The translations under genes were made by a program, and so were the position numbers. This document shows positions 8,867 through 20,238 of a DNA stretch of 64,000 bases, piece after piece (the first letter of the stretch is position 1; every line of letters starts with the position of its first letter). The notes beneath the pieces are model-generated. The model was not told the origin of the DNA. It did no database searches and worked only from the letters and a program-made list of their open reading frames with translations. Source of the stretch: Rubrivivax sp. A210 (GTDB lineage Bacteria; Pseudomonadota; Gammaproteobacteria; Burkholderiales; Burkholderiaceae_C); assembly GCF_904426505.1 (NCBI RefSeq), contig NZ_CAJGBN010000002.1:1-64000 (forward strand), written 5' to 3'.

Positions 8867-9958
8867 TCAGTTCCTGAACAGGCTGCGTTCGGCGAACAGC
8901 GGGTTGCCGCTGTCGCGCGTGGCGGTGTCGTGGTGGTAACGCTCGATGCGCTCGACCTCGTTGCGGCTGCCGAAGACCAGGCCTATGCGCTGGTGCAGTG
9001 CGGTGGGCTTGACGCCCAGCATGGGCTGGCGCCCGGTGCTGGCGCGGCCGCCGGCCTGCTCCATCAGAAAGCCTATCGGGTTGGCCTCGTAGAGCAGGCG
9101 CAGGCGGCCGGGCTTGGCCGGGTCTTTCGTGTCGCGCGGGTACATGAAGACGCCGCCGCGCATCAGGATGCGGTGGGCCTCGGCCACCAGGCTGGCAATC
9201 CAGCGCATGTTGAAGTCCTTGCCGCGCGGGCCGCTGCGCCCGGCCAGGCACTCGTCGACATAGCGCTTCACCGGCGGCTCCCAGAAGCGGCTGTTGCTGC
9301 TGTTGATGGCGAACTCCTGCGTATCGGCGGGCACTCGGATCTCGGGGTGGGTGAGCATGAACTCGCCCAGGTTGGGCTCCAGCGTGAAGCCGGCCACGCC
9401 ATTGCCCACGCTCAGCACCAGCATGGTGGTGGGGCCGTAGATGGCATAGCCGGCGGCCACCTGCTGGGTGCCGGGCTGCAGGAAATCGGCCTCGACCACA
9501 TCACGCCCCGGCTCGCGCTCATGATCGGGAAGGCGCAGGATGGAGAAGATGCTGCCCACCGAGACGTTGACGTCGATGTTGCTGCTGCCGTCCAGCGGGT
9601 CGAAGACCAGCAGGTATTTGCCGCGCGGGTAAGGGGCCGGTATCTGGCGCGCCTCGTCCATCTCTTCCGAGGCCTGGCCGGCCAGGTTGCCGCTCCATTC
9701 GGTGGTGCGCACGAAGTACTCGTTGCTCACCACGTCCAGCGGCTTCTGCACCTCGCCCTGCACATTGGTCAGGCCGCCCTCGGCGATGTGGCGGGTGGCC
9801 GGGTCGCCCAGGGCGCCGAAGGCGACCGAGCGCGCCACCGCCTTGCAGGCGATGGAGACATCGAGGATGAGCGCATTGAGTTCGCCGCTGGCGCCGGGGA
9901 AGCGGCGGCGCTGCTCGATCAGGTACTGCGTCAGCGTGCGACGGTTGGACAAGGGCAT
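8867..9958 (-). CDS. cbbF: Fructose-1,6-bisphosphatase class I
   Basis: This enzyme removes the 1-phosphate of fructose-1,6-bisphosphate (and often acts on sedoheptulose bisphosphate) in the regenerative part of the Calvin cycle. The 363-residue product has the class I metal and substrate motifs: [21 protein letters not shown], the GGVFMYPRD block and [18 protein letters not shown]. The start [13 protein letters not shown] is the usual one for proteobacterial Fbp. It lies 33 bases after cbbX and 11 bases before cbbP in the operon. Confidence 0.96.
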   Translation of the reverse strand: MPLSNRRTLTQYLIEQRRRFPGASGELNALILDVSIACKAVARSVAFGALGDPATRHIAEGGLTNVQGEVQKPLDVVSNEYFVRTTEWSGNLAGQASEEMDEARQIPAPYPRGKYLLVFDPLDGSSNIDVNVSVGSIFSILRLPDHEREPGRDVVEADFLQPGTQQVAAGYAIYGPTTMLVLSVGNGVAGFTLEPNLGEFMLTHPEIRVPADTQEFAINSSNSRFWEPPVKRYVDECLAGRSGPRGKDFNMRWIASLVAEAHRILMRGGVFMYPRDTKDPAKPGRLRLLYEANPIGFLMEQAGGRASTGRQPMLGVKPTALHQRIGLVFGSRNEVERIERYHHDTATRDSGNPLFAERSLFRN

Positions 9959-9991
9959 GGCGGGCTTTCGGGTGTCAGACCAGGTGACGGT

Positions 9992-10963
9992 TCAGGAGTT
10001 GGCTTGGAAGACGCGGCTGGCCAGGATGTCGGCCGGCGCGAGGGTGGTGAGATCGGCCTCGCCCAGCACGCGGTCGGGCTCGGCGAACAAGCGGCTGGCC
10101 TGGCGCAGGCGGGCGCGATCCAACGCATTGCGCACGCTGCGCGCATTGGCGAAATGCGGCTGCTGCGTGCGCAGCCGCAGGTAGCTGGCAAAGGCCTCGA
10201 CGGTGCCGTCGCCGAAGCGGTAGTTCATGCCGGCCAGCATGCGTTCGGCGATCTGCAGCAACTCGGCCGGGGCGTAGTCGGGGAACGCGATGTGGTGGGC
10301 GATGCGGCTGCTCATGCCCGGGTTGCTGCGGAAGAAGGTGTCCATGCGGTCCTTGTAGCCGGCCAGGATCACCACCAGGTCGTCGCGCTGGTTCTCCATC
10401 ACCTGCAGCAGGATCTCGATGGCCTCCTGCCCGTAGTCGCGCTCGTTCTCGGGCCGGTAGAGGTAGTAGGCCTCGTCGATGAAGAGCACGCCGCCCATGG
10501 CCTTCTTGAGCACTTCCTTGGTCTTGGGCGCGGTGTGGCCGATGTACTGGCCCACCAGGTCATCCCGCGTGACGCTCACCACATGGCCCTTGCGCACATA
10601 ACCCAGGCGGTGAAGGATTTCGGCCATGCGCAGCGCCACCGTGGTCTTGCCGGTGCCGGGATTGCCGCTGAAGCACATGTGCAGGCTGGGCGCCGTTCGC
10701 CCGGCCGCGGCCAGGCCCAGGTTGGCACGCAGCTTGTCCATCACCAGGAGCGCCGCGATGTCGCGGATGCGCTGCTTCACCGGCGCCAGGCCGACGAGAT
10801 CACGATCCAGTTCAGCCAGCACCTCCATCACCTGGCTCTGCGCCAGCACCTCGTTGACGGTGCGGGCGGCGGCCGTTGCCGCAGTTGCCACCGCCGCCGC
10901 CGCGGGCTCGGTTGCGGCGGCGCCGGAAGCGGCACCGGGAATGGCGTAGAGCGGCGAGGCCAT
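9992..10963 (-). CDS. cbbX: Red-type RuBisCO activase CbbX (AAA+ ATPase)
   Basis: CbbX is a hexameric AAA+ remodeller that pulls the C-terminal tail of red-type RuBisCO large subunits to free inhibited active sites. The 323-residue product has Walker [10 protein letters not shown], Walker [11 protein letters not shown], and the [12 protein letters not shown] sensor region. The N-terminal 35 residues are an Ala-rich low-complexity extension before the core begins at [10 protein letters not shown]. Position directly after cbbS is the standard place for cbbX in form IC operons, and a five-base gap to cbbS suggests coupling. Confidence 0.96.
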   Translation of the reverse strand: MASPLYAIPGAASGAAATEPAAAAVATAATAAARTVNEVLAQSQVMEVLAELDRDLVGLAPVKQRIRDIAALLVMDKLRANLGLAAAGRTAPSLHMCFSGNPGTGKTTVALRMAEILHRLGYVRKGHVVSVTRDDLVGQYIGHTAPKTKEVLKKAMGGVLFIDEAYYLYRPENERDYGQEAIEILLQVMENQRDDLVVILAGYKDRMDTFFRSNPGMSSRIAHHIAFPDYAPAELLQIAERMLAGMNYRFGDGTVEAFASYLRLRTQQPHFANARSVRNALDRARLRQASRLFAEPDRVLGEADLTTLAPADILASRVFQANS

Positions 10964-10968
10964 GGCGT

Positions 10969-11409
10969 TCAGCCGCTGTAGCGCTCGGTCTCGGGACGGT
11001 CGGTGGCGTAGCTGTGCACGGTGTAGCGCAGGCTGCGACCGTTCACCTCTTGCCGCGCGAGGCCGAAGCCGGGCTCGTTGGCGGGGCGGTTGACGATGAA
11101 GCTCATCACGATGGTCTCGAAGCCGCGCGTCGAATCGAAGGCCATCAGGCGGATGTAGTGGCTGGGAAAGGTCTTGCGGCAGGCGTTCAGTTCCAGCAGC
11201 ACGCCGGCGGCATCCTTCAGGTCGAACATGGGCATGCCGTACATCTCCCAATAGGTGTTGCGCGGGTGCGGGTCGTCGGTGTATTCCACGCTCCAGGCAT
11301 AGCCCTTGTTGAGACCGTACTCGACCTGCAGCGCGATCTCGGCGTCGCTGAGGTCGGGCAGGAAGCTGAACTGGCCCTGGGTGATGCGGCCGGTGGGGTT
11401 GGTCATCAT
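10969..11409 (-). CDS. cbbS: RuBisCO small subunit, form IC (red type)
   Basis: This is the small subunit of form I RuBisCO. The 146-residue product has the start [18 protein letters not shown], which is the usual red-type N-terminus, the [23 protein letters not shown] core and a C-terminal extension after [13 protein letters not shown]. That extension forms a beta-hairpin in red-type enzymes. AGGAG lies upstream of the tandem ATGATG; either ATG is possible. It follows cbbL by 13 bases. Confidence 0.97.
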   Translation of the reverse strand: MMTNPTGRITQGQFSFLPDLSDAEIALQVEYGLNKGYAWSVEYTDDPHPRNTYWEMYGMPMFDLKDAAGVLLELNACRKTFPSHYIRLMAFDSTRGFETIVMSFIVNRPANEPGFGLARQEVNGRSLRYTVHSYATDRPETERYSG

Positions 11410-11422
11410 GGTGGGTGTCTCC

Positions 11423-13045
<1,623 letters not shown>

Positions 13046-13981
13046 ATGAACATCACCTTCCGACAGCTGCGTGTCTTCGTCGAGGTCGCCCAGCGGAGCA
13101 GCATGGCGCGCGCCGCCGAAGCCCTGCACCTCACACCGCCAGCGGTGTCGATGCAGATCAAGGAGATCGAGGGCCAGGTCGGCCTGCCACTGTTCGACCG
13201 CCACGGCCGCGCGCTTTCGCTGTCCACCGCGGGCGAGTACTTCCTCGTCCACGCGCGCCGCCTGCTGGCCGCGCTGAAGGAGGCCGACGACGCGATGGCG
13301 CGGCTCAAGCGCGTCGAGCACGGCCTGCTCACCATCGGCATGGTGAGCACCGCCAAGTACTTCGTGCCGCACCTGCTGGCGCGCTTCCACCTCGACCACC
13401 CCGGCGTCGAGGTGCGCCTGCGCGTGGTGGGCAACCGCGAGCAACTGGTGGCGCTGATGCAGACCGGCGAGGCCGACCTCTCCATCATGGGCCGGCCGCC
13501 GCGCGAGATCGCCACCCGCGCCGAGGCCTTTGCACAGCACCCGCTGGTCTTCGTCGCGCCGCCCGGCCACCCGCTGCTGGCCCGGCCGCAGGCGCCGGTG
13601 GCGGCGCTGGGCGGCTACGCGCTGATTGCCCGCGAGCACGGCTCGGGCACGCGCAACGCGATGGAAACCGTGTTCTCCGAACACCGCCTGAGCCCCCGCA
13701 TCGCGATGGAGATGAGCAGCAACGAGACCATCAAGCAGGCGGTGATGGCCGGCCTGGGCCTGAGCTTTCTCTCGCTGCACACGGTGGGGCTGGAGCTGCG
13801 CACCGGCCTGCTGGCGGTGCTGGACATCGCCGGCACGCCGGTGATGCGCACCTGGAACGTGGTTCACATGGGCAACAAGCTGCTGTCACCGGCGGCCGAG
13901 GCCTTTCGCTACTTTCTCATCGAGCACGGCCAGGCCTTTCTGGGCGCGCAGGACGGGCCGCTGCTGCGGCCGGCGGCCTGA
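13046..13981 (+). CDS. cbbR: LysR-type transcriptional regulator CbbR
   Basis: CbbR activates the cbb operon in response to metabolites such as NADPH or phosphorylated sugars. The 311-residue product has the N-terminal winged helix-turn-helix (RQLRVFVEVAQRSSMARAAE, SMARAAEALHLTPPAVSMQI) and a C-terminal effector domain with GMVSTAKYFVPHLLARF, a sequence shared by CbbR proteins. It is divergent from cbbL, the classic arrangement. The start overlaps the inverted repeat just described. Confidence 0.94.
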   Translation: MNITFRQLRVFVEVAQRSSMARAAEALHLTPPAVSMQIKEIEGQVGLPLFDRHGRALSLSTAGEYFLVHARRLLAALKEADDAMARLKRVEHGLLTIGMVSTAKYFVPHLLARFHLDHPGVEVRLRVVGNREQLVALMQTGEADLSIMGRPPREIATRAEAFAQHPLVFVAPPGHPLLARPQAPVAALGGYALIAREHGSGTRNAMETVFSEHRLSPRIAMEMSSNETIKQAVMAGLGLSFLSLHTVGLELRTGLLAVLDIAGTPVMRTWNVVHMGNKLLSPAAEAFRYFLIEHGQAFLGAQDGPLLRPAA

Positions 13982-14077
13982 GCTTGCCCCCATTGGCAGC
14001 GATCCCCCGCAGCCGGCACTTCGCGGCAGCGGCGTCAGGACGCAGAATGGCCCCATGAACATCGCGAGCCCTCCCGC

Positions 14078-14524
14078 ATGAACACGCCAGACACCACGCC
14101 CACGGCGGGAGGGCCCGGCGCCACGGTGCTGTGCGTCGAGGACGAACCGCTGTCGATGGCGCTGGTGGGCGCCACCTTGCGCGCCTACCCGCGCATCCGC
14201 CTGCTCGAGGCCGTCAACGGCCGCGACGGCGTGCGCCTGGCGCAGGCCCACCGGCCCGGCCTGATGCTGCTGGACATGCAACTGCCCGACATCGACGGCC
14301 TTGAGGTCGTGCGCTCGCTCAGCGAGCTGATCGCCGAACGCGCCATCCATGTGGTGCTGCTCACCGGCGAGCCCTTCTCCATCGAGGTCGTCAAGGCCAT
14401 GAGCCTGGGCGCCCACGAATACTGGCCCAAGCCGCTGAGCCAAGACAGGCTGGCCAGCGTGCTGCAGCGCGTGTTCGGCAATCCGCACGACCCGCGGCCG
14501 GTGTCGGGCGCGCGGCCGCTTTGA
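14078..14524 (+). CDS. Single-domain response regulator (receiver only)
   Basis: The 148-residue protein is a stand-alone CheY-like receiver. It has the acidic pocket (VEDEP), the phospho-acceptor D66 in LLDMQLPDIDG, the switch Thr in LLTGEP and the conserved Lys in YWPKPLS. There is no output domain, so it would pass its signal by protein contact. No partner kinase is adjacent. The first 14 residues are a Thr/Pro/Gly-rich lead. It follows cbbR on the same strand by 96 bases, but a functional link to carbon fixation is not shown. Confidence 0.88.
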   Translation: MNTPDTTPTAGGPGATVLCVEDEPLSMALVGATLRAYPRIRLLEAVNGRDGVRLAQAHRPGLMLLDMQLPDIDGLEVVRSLSELIAERAIHVVLLTGEPFSIEVVKAMSLGAHEYWPKPLSQDRLASVLQRVFGNPHDPRPVSGARPL

Positions 14525-14533
14525 GCGGCCGCG
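14511..14533. terminator. Perfect inverted repeat between convergent genes
   Basis: CGCGGCCGCT, a TTG loop and AGCGGCCGCG form a ten-base perfect stem. It spans the stop codon of the receiver gene and abuts the stop of lipB on the other strand. There is no T-tract. It is a likely two-way transcription block or mRNA 3' end, rather than a textbook intrinsic terminator. Confidence 0.55.
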
Positions 14534-15196
14534 TCAGTCGCCGAGGCGCGACGCCAACCGCGTCGCCAGCCGCGCCGCGGCCTCGTCCCAGCTCACTTCC
14601 ACGCCCACCGCGCGCAGGTCCACCGTCGCCAGCCCGGCATAGCCGCAGGGGTTGATGCGCCGATAGGGCTCGAGGTCCATCGCCACGTTCAGCGCCACGC
14701 CGTGCCAGCTGCGGTGGTTGCTGACCTTGATGCCGAGGGCGGCGATCTTGCCCAGGCCCTTGAACGGGTCGCCCGCCTCGGGCACCAGCACGGCATGGCC
14801 GCAGGGGTCGTCCAGGCGCACGTAGATGCCCGGGGCGCTGCGCACGCGGTGGCCGGTGACACCGAAATCGAGCAGGGTGTCGATCACCGCCTGCTCGATG
14901 CGGAAGACGTATTCCTTGACGTAGATGGCCAGGCGCCGCAGGTCCAGCAGCGGGTAGGCCACCACCTGGCCGGGGCCGTGGTAGGTGACCTGGCCGCCGC
15001 GGTCGGTGCGCAGCACCGGGATGCTGCCGGGGTTCAGCACATGGTCGGCCCGCCCCGCCACGCCCTGGGTGTAGACCGGCTCGTGCTCGACCAGCCACAG
15101 CTCGTCCTCGGTGGCTTCATGGCGCGTACGCGTGAAATCGCGCATCGCGGTCTCGACCTCGGCATAGGGGCGCTGGCCCAGGCGGCGTATCTGCAT
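14534..15196 (-). CDS. lipB: Octanoyltransferase LipB
   Basis: LipB moves octanoyl from acyl carrier protein onto lipoyl domains, the first step of lipoate synthesis. The 220-residue product has [12 protein letters not shown], the catalytic Lys K157 in ALGIKVSN and the catalytic Cys C184 in INPCGYAGL. Between APGIYV and GKIAALG there is an extra stretch of about 18 residues compared with the E. coli protein. lipA is not next to it. Length and motifs show an intact enzyme. Confidence 0.95.
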   Translation of the reverse strand: MQIRRLGQRPYAEVETAMRDFTRTRHEATEDELWLVEHEPVYTQGVAGRADHVLNPGSIPVLRTDRGGQVTYHGPGQVVAYPLLDLRRLAIYVKEYVFRIEQAVIDTLLDFGVTGHRVRSAPGIYVRLDDPCGHAVLVPEAGDPFKGLGKIAALGIKVSNHRSWHGVALNVAMDLEPYRRINPCGYAGLATVDLRAVGVEVSWDEAAARLATRLASRLGD

Positions 15197-15273
15197 GGCC
15201 GGCTAGTCTAGCCAGCCGCTGCTGGCGGGCCCGTGCGGGGTTCGGCATCGGCGTCACCGATACTCGCACGCTG

Positions 15274-18204
15274 ATGGAAACCAAGGCCCTGCTGCTGACC
15301 GACCTGGTGGACAGCGCCGCGCTGGCCGCCCGCCTGGGCGACGCCGCGATGGCGGCGCTGTCGGCCGCCCACGACCGCGCCGCACGCGACCTGCTGCGCG
15401 CCTGGCACGGACGCGAGATCGACAAGACCGACGGCTTTCTGCTGCTCTTCGACAGCGCCGGCCAGGCGCTGGGCTACGCCCTGGCCTACCACCGCGCGCT
15501 GGCGACGCTGGCGGTGCCGCTGAAGGCGCGCGCCGGCCTCCATGTGGGCGCGGTCACGCTGCGCGAGACGCCGGCCGACGATGTGGCGCGCGGCGCCAAG
15601 CCGGTGGAGGTGGACGGCGTGGCCAAGCCGCTGGCGGCGCGCGTGATGGCCACCGCCCTGGGCGGCCAGACCCTGCTCACCGCCGAGGCCCTGGCCGCGC
15701 TGGAGGGGCCGCGGCCACGCCTGGTGTCGCACGGCCACTGGCGCGTCAAGGGCCTGCCCGAGCCGGTCGAGATTTTCGAGGCCGGCGACGAGGGCGCGCC
15801 CTTCATGCCACCGCCCGACGGCGACAAGGTCTACCGCGTCGTGCGCCAGGGCGAACTGTGGCTGCCGGCGCGCGAGATCCGCCACAGCCTGCCGGCCGAG
15901 CGCGACGCCTTCGTCGGCCGCAAGACCACGCTGCAGGAGCTGGCCCGGCGTTTCGACGGCGACGTGCAGCAACTGGCGCTGCAGGATCTGGCCCGTCGCT
16001 TTGCGGCCGGCGCGCGCCTGGTCTCGCTGCTGGGCATAGGCGGTTGCGGCAAGACGCGGCTGGCCACGCATTTCGGCTGGCTCGAGATGGGCAGCTTTCC
16101 CGGCGGCGTTTGGTTCTGCGATCTTGCCGCGGCGCGCGAGGTCGAGGGCCTGTGCTCGGCCGTGGCCCAGGGCCTGGACCTGCCGCTGGGCAAGGAAGAC
16201 CCGGTGGTGCAACTGGGCCACGCCATCGCCGGCCGCGGCAACTGCCTGGTGATCCTGGACAACTTCGAGCAGCTCGCCCGCCACGCCGAGGCCACGCTGG
16301 GGCGCTGGATGGACCGCGCCGGCGAGGCCCGCTTCCTCGTCACCACGCGCGAGGTGCTGGGCATCGCCGGCGAGGAGACGATGGCGCTGGCACCGCTGCA
16401 GCAGACCGACGCCGAGGCCCTCTTCCTGCGCCGCGCCGCCGCCGCGCGGCGCGATTTCGACCCCACGCCCGAAGACCGCGCCGCCGTGGCGCCGCTGGTG
16501 CGCCTGCTCGACGGCCTGCCGCTGGCCATCGAGCTGGCGGCGGCGCGCGTGCGCACGCTGCCGCCACGCGCGCTGCTGGCACGCATGAGCGAGCGCTTCA
16601 AGCTGCTGGCCTCGTCGGGCCACCGGCTCGACCGCCAGTCCACGCTGCGCGCCACCTTCGACTGGTCCTGGGATCTGCTCTCGCCGGCCGAGAAGGCTGC
16701 GCTGGCCCAGCTCTCGGTCTTCGAGGGCGGCTTCACGCTCGAGGCGGCCGAGGCGGTGATCGAACTGCTGCCGCCCGACGACGCGCACTGGGCCGTCGAC
16801 GTCGTGCAATCGCTGGTCGACAAGTCCTTTGTGCGCGCGCTCGAGGGCGAGCGCTTCGAGCTGCTCATCAGCGTGCAGGCCTATGCCGACGACCATCTGC
16901 GCAGCGAGGGCCGCTGGCCCGGCAGCGGCGCCGCGGCGCTGCAGGCGGCGCAGGCACGGCACGCGGCCTGGTTTGCCGCGCTGGGCGCGCAACGTGCCAT
17001 CGAGAACCGCTGCATCGAGATCGACAACCTTGTCGCCGCCTGCCGGCGCGCGCAGGCCAGCGGCGACGCCCCGGCCGCCGCCGGCGCGCTGGGCGGCGCC
17101 TGGGCGGCGCTGGCGTTGCGCGGCCCCTTCCAGGCCGGCGCCGACCTTGCCGAGGCGGTGTGCGCGATGCCAGGCCTGGGCGGCGAAAGCGCGACCCGGG
17201 CGTACGCGGTGCGCGGCCTGGTGCTCGATGCGCTGGGCCAGCGCGCCGCGGCGAGAAAGGCCTTCGAGAACGCTTTGTCGCAACTGCAGGGCGACAGCGG
17301 CAGCGCCTGCGAGCTGGAGGCGCGCATCGGCCTGGCAGCGTTGCGCGCACGAGAGGGCGAGGTCGAGCCAGCGCGCGCCAGCCTGCTGGCCACGCTGCAT
17401 CTGGCCCGTGGCAGCATGCAGACGATGTGGGAGTGCACGGCGCTCAACCGCCTGGGCGCCATCGATTTCGAGCAGGGGCAGCTGGAAGAGGCACGCGGCC
17501 ACTGGGAGGTTGCGCTGGCGCTGGCGCAGCGCAGCGGCCTGCGCCGGCTGCAAGGTACCCTGCTGGGCAATCTGGGCAATCTGCACGCCAGCGCCGGTCG
17601 CATCGCCGCCGCCCGAGCCTGCTTCGAAGAGGGCTTGGCCGTGGCGCGTCCCCTCGGTGACCGCCAGCGCGAGGCCAACAGCCTCGGCAACCTCGGCCTG
17701 CTGCTGTGGATGCAGGGCGAGCTGGACGCCGCCGGCAAGGCCTGCGCCGCCGCCCTGGTGGTGGCACGCGATCTCGGCCATGTGCGGCTGGAGGGCTCGG
17801 TGCTGTGCAATCTGGGCCAGGTGCGCGAGGACCAGGGCCTGAGAGACGAGGCGCTGGCCCATTTCAAGGACGCGCTGACGGTGGCGCGGCGCATGGCCGA
17901 CCGCCGCCTCGAAGGCCAGGTGCTGGGCTATCTGGGCCTGAGCCAGGCCCGCCAGGGCCGCCACGGCGAGGCCGGCGCCCGCCTGGACGAGGGCCAGGCC
18001 TTGCTTGCCGGCCTGGCCGACCGCCTGAGCCTGGGCGTGCTGCTGTGCCAGCGCGCCGAAGCGGCCTGGCTGGCCGGCGACGCTGCCGCCTCGCGCGAGG
18101 CCGAGGCCGAGGCGGCGCTCACCGCCACCGCCACCGGCGCCGGCGCCGAATCGGAGCTGGGCCAGGCGCTGGTGCGGCTGCAGCGCCTGCGCGGCAATGC
18201 CTAG
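15274..18204 (+). CDS. Cyclase-like / STAND-type ATPase / TPR signalling protein
   Basis: This 976-residue protein has three parts. Residues 1-180 resemble a class III nucleotidyl cyclase and keep both metal Asp positions (D10, D53), but the transition-state Asn is Pro119 in VAKPLAARV (the partner Arg is R123), so it may not be catalytic. Residues 210-560 form a STAND/NB-ARC-like ATPase with Walker A GIGGCGKT near 255-261 and Walker B CLVILDNFEQL near 325. The remainder is a TPR array. The layout fits a ligand-gated regulator. Target unknown; it stands alone between lipB and a small secreted protein. Confidence 0.85.
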   Translation: METKALLLTDLVDSAALAARLGDAAMAALSAAHDRAARDLLRAWHGREIDKTDGFLLLFDSAGQALGYALAYHRALATLAVPLKARAGLHVGAVTLRETPADDVARGAKPVEVDGVAKPLAARVMATALGGQTLLTAEALAALEGPRPRLVSHGHWRVKGLPEPVEIFEAGDEGAPFMPPPDGDKVYRVVRQGELWLPAREIRHSLPAERDAFVGRKTTLQELARRFDGDVQQLALQDLARRFAAGARLVSLLGIGGCGKTRLATHFGWLEMGSFPGGVWFCDLAAAREVEGLCSAVAQGLDLPLGKEDPVVQLGHAIAGRGNCLVILDNFEQLARHAEATLGRWMDRAGEARFLVTTREVLGIAGEETMALAPLQQTDAEALFLRRAAAARRDFDPTPEDRAAVAPLVRLLDGLPLAIELAAARVRTLPPRALLARMSERFKLLASSGHRLDRQSTLRATFDWSWDLLSPAEKAALAQLSVFEGGFTLEAAEAVIELLPPDDAHWAVDVVQSLVDKSFVRALEGERFELLISVQAYADDHLRSEGRWPGSGAAALQAAQARHAAWFAALGAQRAIENRCIEIDNLVAACRRAQASGDAPAAAGALGGAWAALALRGPFQAGADLAEAVCAMPGLGGESATRAYAVRGLVLDALGQRAAARKAFENALSQLQGDSGSACELEARIGLAALRAREGEVEPARASLLATLHLARGSMQTMWECTALNRLGAIDFEQGQLEEARGHWEVALALAQRSGLRRLQGTLLGNLGNLHASAGRIAAARACFEEGLAVARPLGDRQREANSLGNLGLLLWMQGELDAAGKACAAALVVARDLGHVRLEGSVLCNLGQVREDQGLRDEALAHFKDALTVARRMADRRLEGQVLGYLGLSQARQGRHGEAGARLDEGQALLAGLADRLSLGVLLCQRAEAAWLAGDAAASREAEAEAALTATATGAGAESELGQALVRLQRLRGNA

Positions 18205-18593
18205 TCGTTGACGACGAAGGGATCGAGTTCGGGCAGCAGCTTGCCGCTGGCCGTCTCGACCAGCTTCACCACGTACTTGTAGCGCTCGCCCTTGAAATGG
18301 CCGCCCTTCTTCTCGCAGCGGAAGAGCCTGCCCTTGCGCGTGGGAAAGCAGTTGAGCCGCTTCTTGCCCGGGACGTCGAAGACGATGCCGTCGGCGGGGA
18401 AGGTGTGGCCCGGCGGGGCGGTCCAGACCAGGGCCACATGGCGGCCGTCGTTGTGGGCTTCTTCTTCGGCGACGAAGGGCTTGCCGTCCACCACCGTCAC
18501 TTCGATGGGCTCGCGGTCGATTTTTCCCGCCTGCGCCGATGCGCCTGCCATCCCGACCAGCAGCGCCAGCGCCGCCACCACCTTGTTCTTCAT
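18201..18593 (-). CDS. Small secreted protein of unknown function
   Basis: The 130-residue product starts with a clear Sec signal peptide (MKNKVVAALALLVGMAGASAQA). The mature part is polar with a Cys pair (LNCFPTRK, FRCEKKG) that could form a disulfide, and a C-terminal FVVND. I do not recognise a family. It was started at the ATG at 18593, which fits the signal peptide; an in-frame extension to 18899 overlaps ybeY. Its 3' end overlaps the large cyclase-like gene by four bases tail to tail. Confidence 0.7.
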   Translation of the reverse strand: MKNKVVAALALLVGMAGASAQAGKIDREPIEVTVVDGKPFVAEEEAHNDGRHVALVWTAPPGHTFPADGIVFDVPGKKRLNCFPTRKGRLFRCEKKGGHFKGERYKYVVKLVETASGKLLPELDPFVVND

Positions 18594-18675
18594 GGAACTC
18601 CCCCGATAGCCTGACCGCCGTGTACGCGGGCCCATTGCGCCCGCCCGGCTGAAAGCGGATGTTACCGGCAGCCGA

Positions 18676-19113
18676 TCAGGCGTAAGGATCGGCAATGCCC
18701 AGGGTGGCGAGGATGGCGCTTTCGCGCGCTTCCATCTCGGCGGCCTCGGCCTCGTCCTCGTGGTCCAGGCCTTGCGCGTGCAGCGCGCCGTGTACCAGCA
18801 GGTGGGCGTAGTGGTCGGCCAGCGCGAGGCCCTGGGCGGCGGCCTCGGCCTCGACCACCGGCGCGCACAGCACGAGGTCGGCCACCACCACGGGCGCATG
18901 CTCGTAGTCGAAGGTCAGCACATTGGTGGCGTAGTCCCGGCCGCGATAGCCGCGGTTGAGCTCGCGCCCTTCATCGGCATCGACGATGCGAACCGTGATC
19001 TGGCCCGGCACCGCCAGTGCCGCCCGCACCCAGCGCGCGACGCGGTGGCGCGGCAGTTCGGCACGGTGGCGCGCATCGGCAAACTGCAGCGAAAGTTGCA
19101 GCTCGGGCTTCAT
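18676..19113 (-). CDS. ybeY: Endoribonuclease YbeY
   Basis: YbeY is a zinc-dependent RNase involved in 16S rRNA 3' maturation and ribosome quality control. The 145-residue product ends with the zinc motif [11 protein letters not shown], preceded by the conserved [18 protein letters not shown]. It starts two bases after the stop of the PhoH-like gene, the usual partner in this order. The Mg/Co efflux and apolipoprotein acyltransferase genes that often follow in proteobacteria are absent here. Confidence 0.95.
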   Translation of the reverse strand: MKPELQLSLQFADARHRAELPRHRVARWVRAALAVPGQITVRIVDADEGRELNRGYRGRDYATNVLTFDYEHAPVVVADLVLCAPVVEAEAAAQGLALADHYAHLLVHGALHAQGLDHEDEAEAAEMEARESAILATLGIADPYA

Positions 19114-19115
19114 CG

Positions 19116-20111
19116 TCAGCGCGGCCTCTCTTCGTCCAGCCGGGCGCGGTCATAGGCCTGCACGATGCGCGCCACCAGCGGGTGGCGCACCACGTCGGCG
19201 GCGCCGAATTCGGTGAAGCCGATGCCGGCCACACCGGCCAGCACCTGGCGGGCATCGAGCAGGCCGCTGGGCTGGCCGGCGGGCAGGTCGATCTGGCTCA
19301 CGTCGCCAGTGACCACGCACTTGCTGCCGAAGCCGATGCGGGTGAGGAACATCTTCATCTGCTCGCGCGTGGAGTTCTGCGCCTCGTCGAGGATGACGAA
19401 GGCGTGGTTGAGCGTGCGCCCGCGCATGAAGGCCAGCGGCGCGATCTCGATCAGGCCCTTCTCGAAGGCGCGCGTCACGCGGTCAAGGCCCATCAGGTCA
19501 TAGAGCGCGTCGTAGAGCGGGCGCAGATAGGGGTCGACCTTTTGCGCCAGATCACCGGGCAGGAAGCCCAGGCGCTCGCCGGCCTCCACCGCCGGCCGCG
19601 TGAGCACGATGCGCTGCACGCCGTGGCGCTCGAGCGCGTCCACCGCGCAGGCGACAGCGAGAAAGGTCTTGCCGGTGCCGGCCGGGCCGATGCCGAAGGT
19701 GATGTCGTGCTCCATCATCTGGCGCAGGTACTGCACCTGGTTGGGCGTGCGCCCGCCCAGTTCGGCATGGCGCGTGCGCAGCACGATGGGGCCGGGCGGC
19801 GGCGCGGCCGGGGCGGGCGTTTCGGCGCCGGCGGCAGCAGCCAGGCGCGGACTGTCGGCCATGGCCTCGACCAGGGCCAGCTGCAGCGCGCGCTCGGCCA
19901 GCGGCCGGCGCGCCTGCTCGTAGAGCGTGTCGAGCAGGGCCACGGTGCGATCGACCGCGGCGCGCGGGCCCTCGATGCGGAAGCTGGCATCGCGGCGCGA
20001 GAGCGTCACGCCCAACGTGGCCTCGATCTGGCGCAGGTGGGCGTCGACCGGCCCGCAGAGCTGGGCCAGGCGGCGGTTGTCGGGCGCTTCGAAACTGTGG
20101 CGGCGTATCAA
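19116..20111 (-). CDS. ybeZ: PhoH-like ATPase (YbeZ family)
   Basis: This cytoplasmic P-loop NTPase works with YbeY in RNA metabolism. The product of about 331 residues has Walker [12 protein letters not shown], Walker [10 protein letters not shown], and the [20 protein letters not shown] block diagnostic of PhoH-like proteins. The start is set at a TTG giving a protein beginning (M)[21 protein letters not shown], which matches where homologues start; no ATG lies nearby. The open frame runs further to 20498, but that part overlaps the divergent kinase gene and is not protein-like. Confidence 0.92.
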   Translation of the reverse strand: MIRRHSFEAPDNRRLAQLCGPVDAHLRQIEATLGVTLSRRDASFRIEGPRAAVDRTVALLDTLYEQARRPLAERALQLALVEAMADSPRLAAAAGAETPAPAAPPPGPIVLRTRHAELGGRTPNQVQYLRQMMEHDITFGIGPAGTGKTFLAVACAVDALERHGVQRIVLTRPAVEAGERLGFLPGDLAQKVDPYLRPLYDALYDLMGLDRVTRAFEKGLIEIAPLAFMRGRTLNHAFVILDEAQNSTREQMKMFLTRIGFGSKCVVTGDVSQIDLPAGQPSGLLDARQVLAGVAGIGFTEFGAADVVRHPLVARIVQAYDRARLDEERPR

Positions 20112-20238
20112 GGGCGGGGCTCGTGCGGTCGTTGTGCAATCGCCGTGCAAGGGTCGTGCATTCGGCTGCGCATTGTCGCAGCGCGTGCAGGCCTGGCTGC
20201 CGCTGCAAGGGGGCCCAGCGGGCAGAATCGTCGCCACC

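Noticed and set aside
15208..17964. Long minus-strand open frame (918 codons) opposite the STAND/TPR gene
   Set aside because: Its Gln/Arg/Ala-rich translation mirrors the codon bias of the real gene on the plus strand; no domain is seen.
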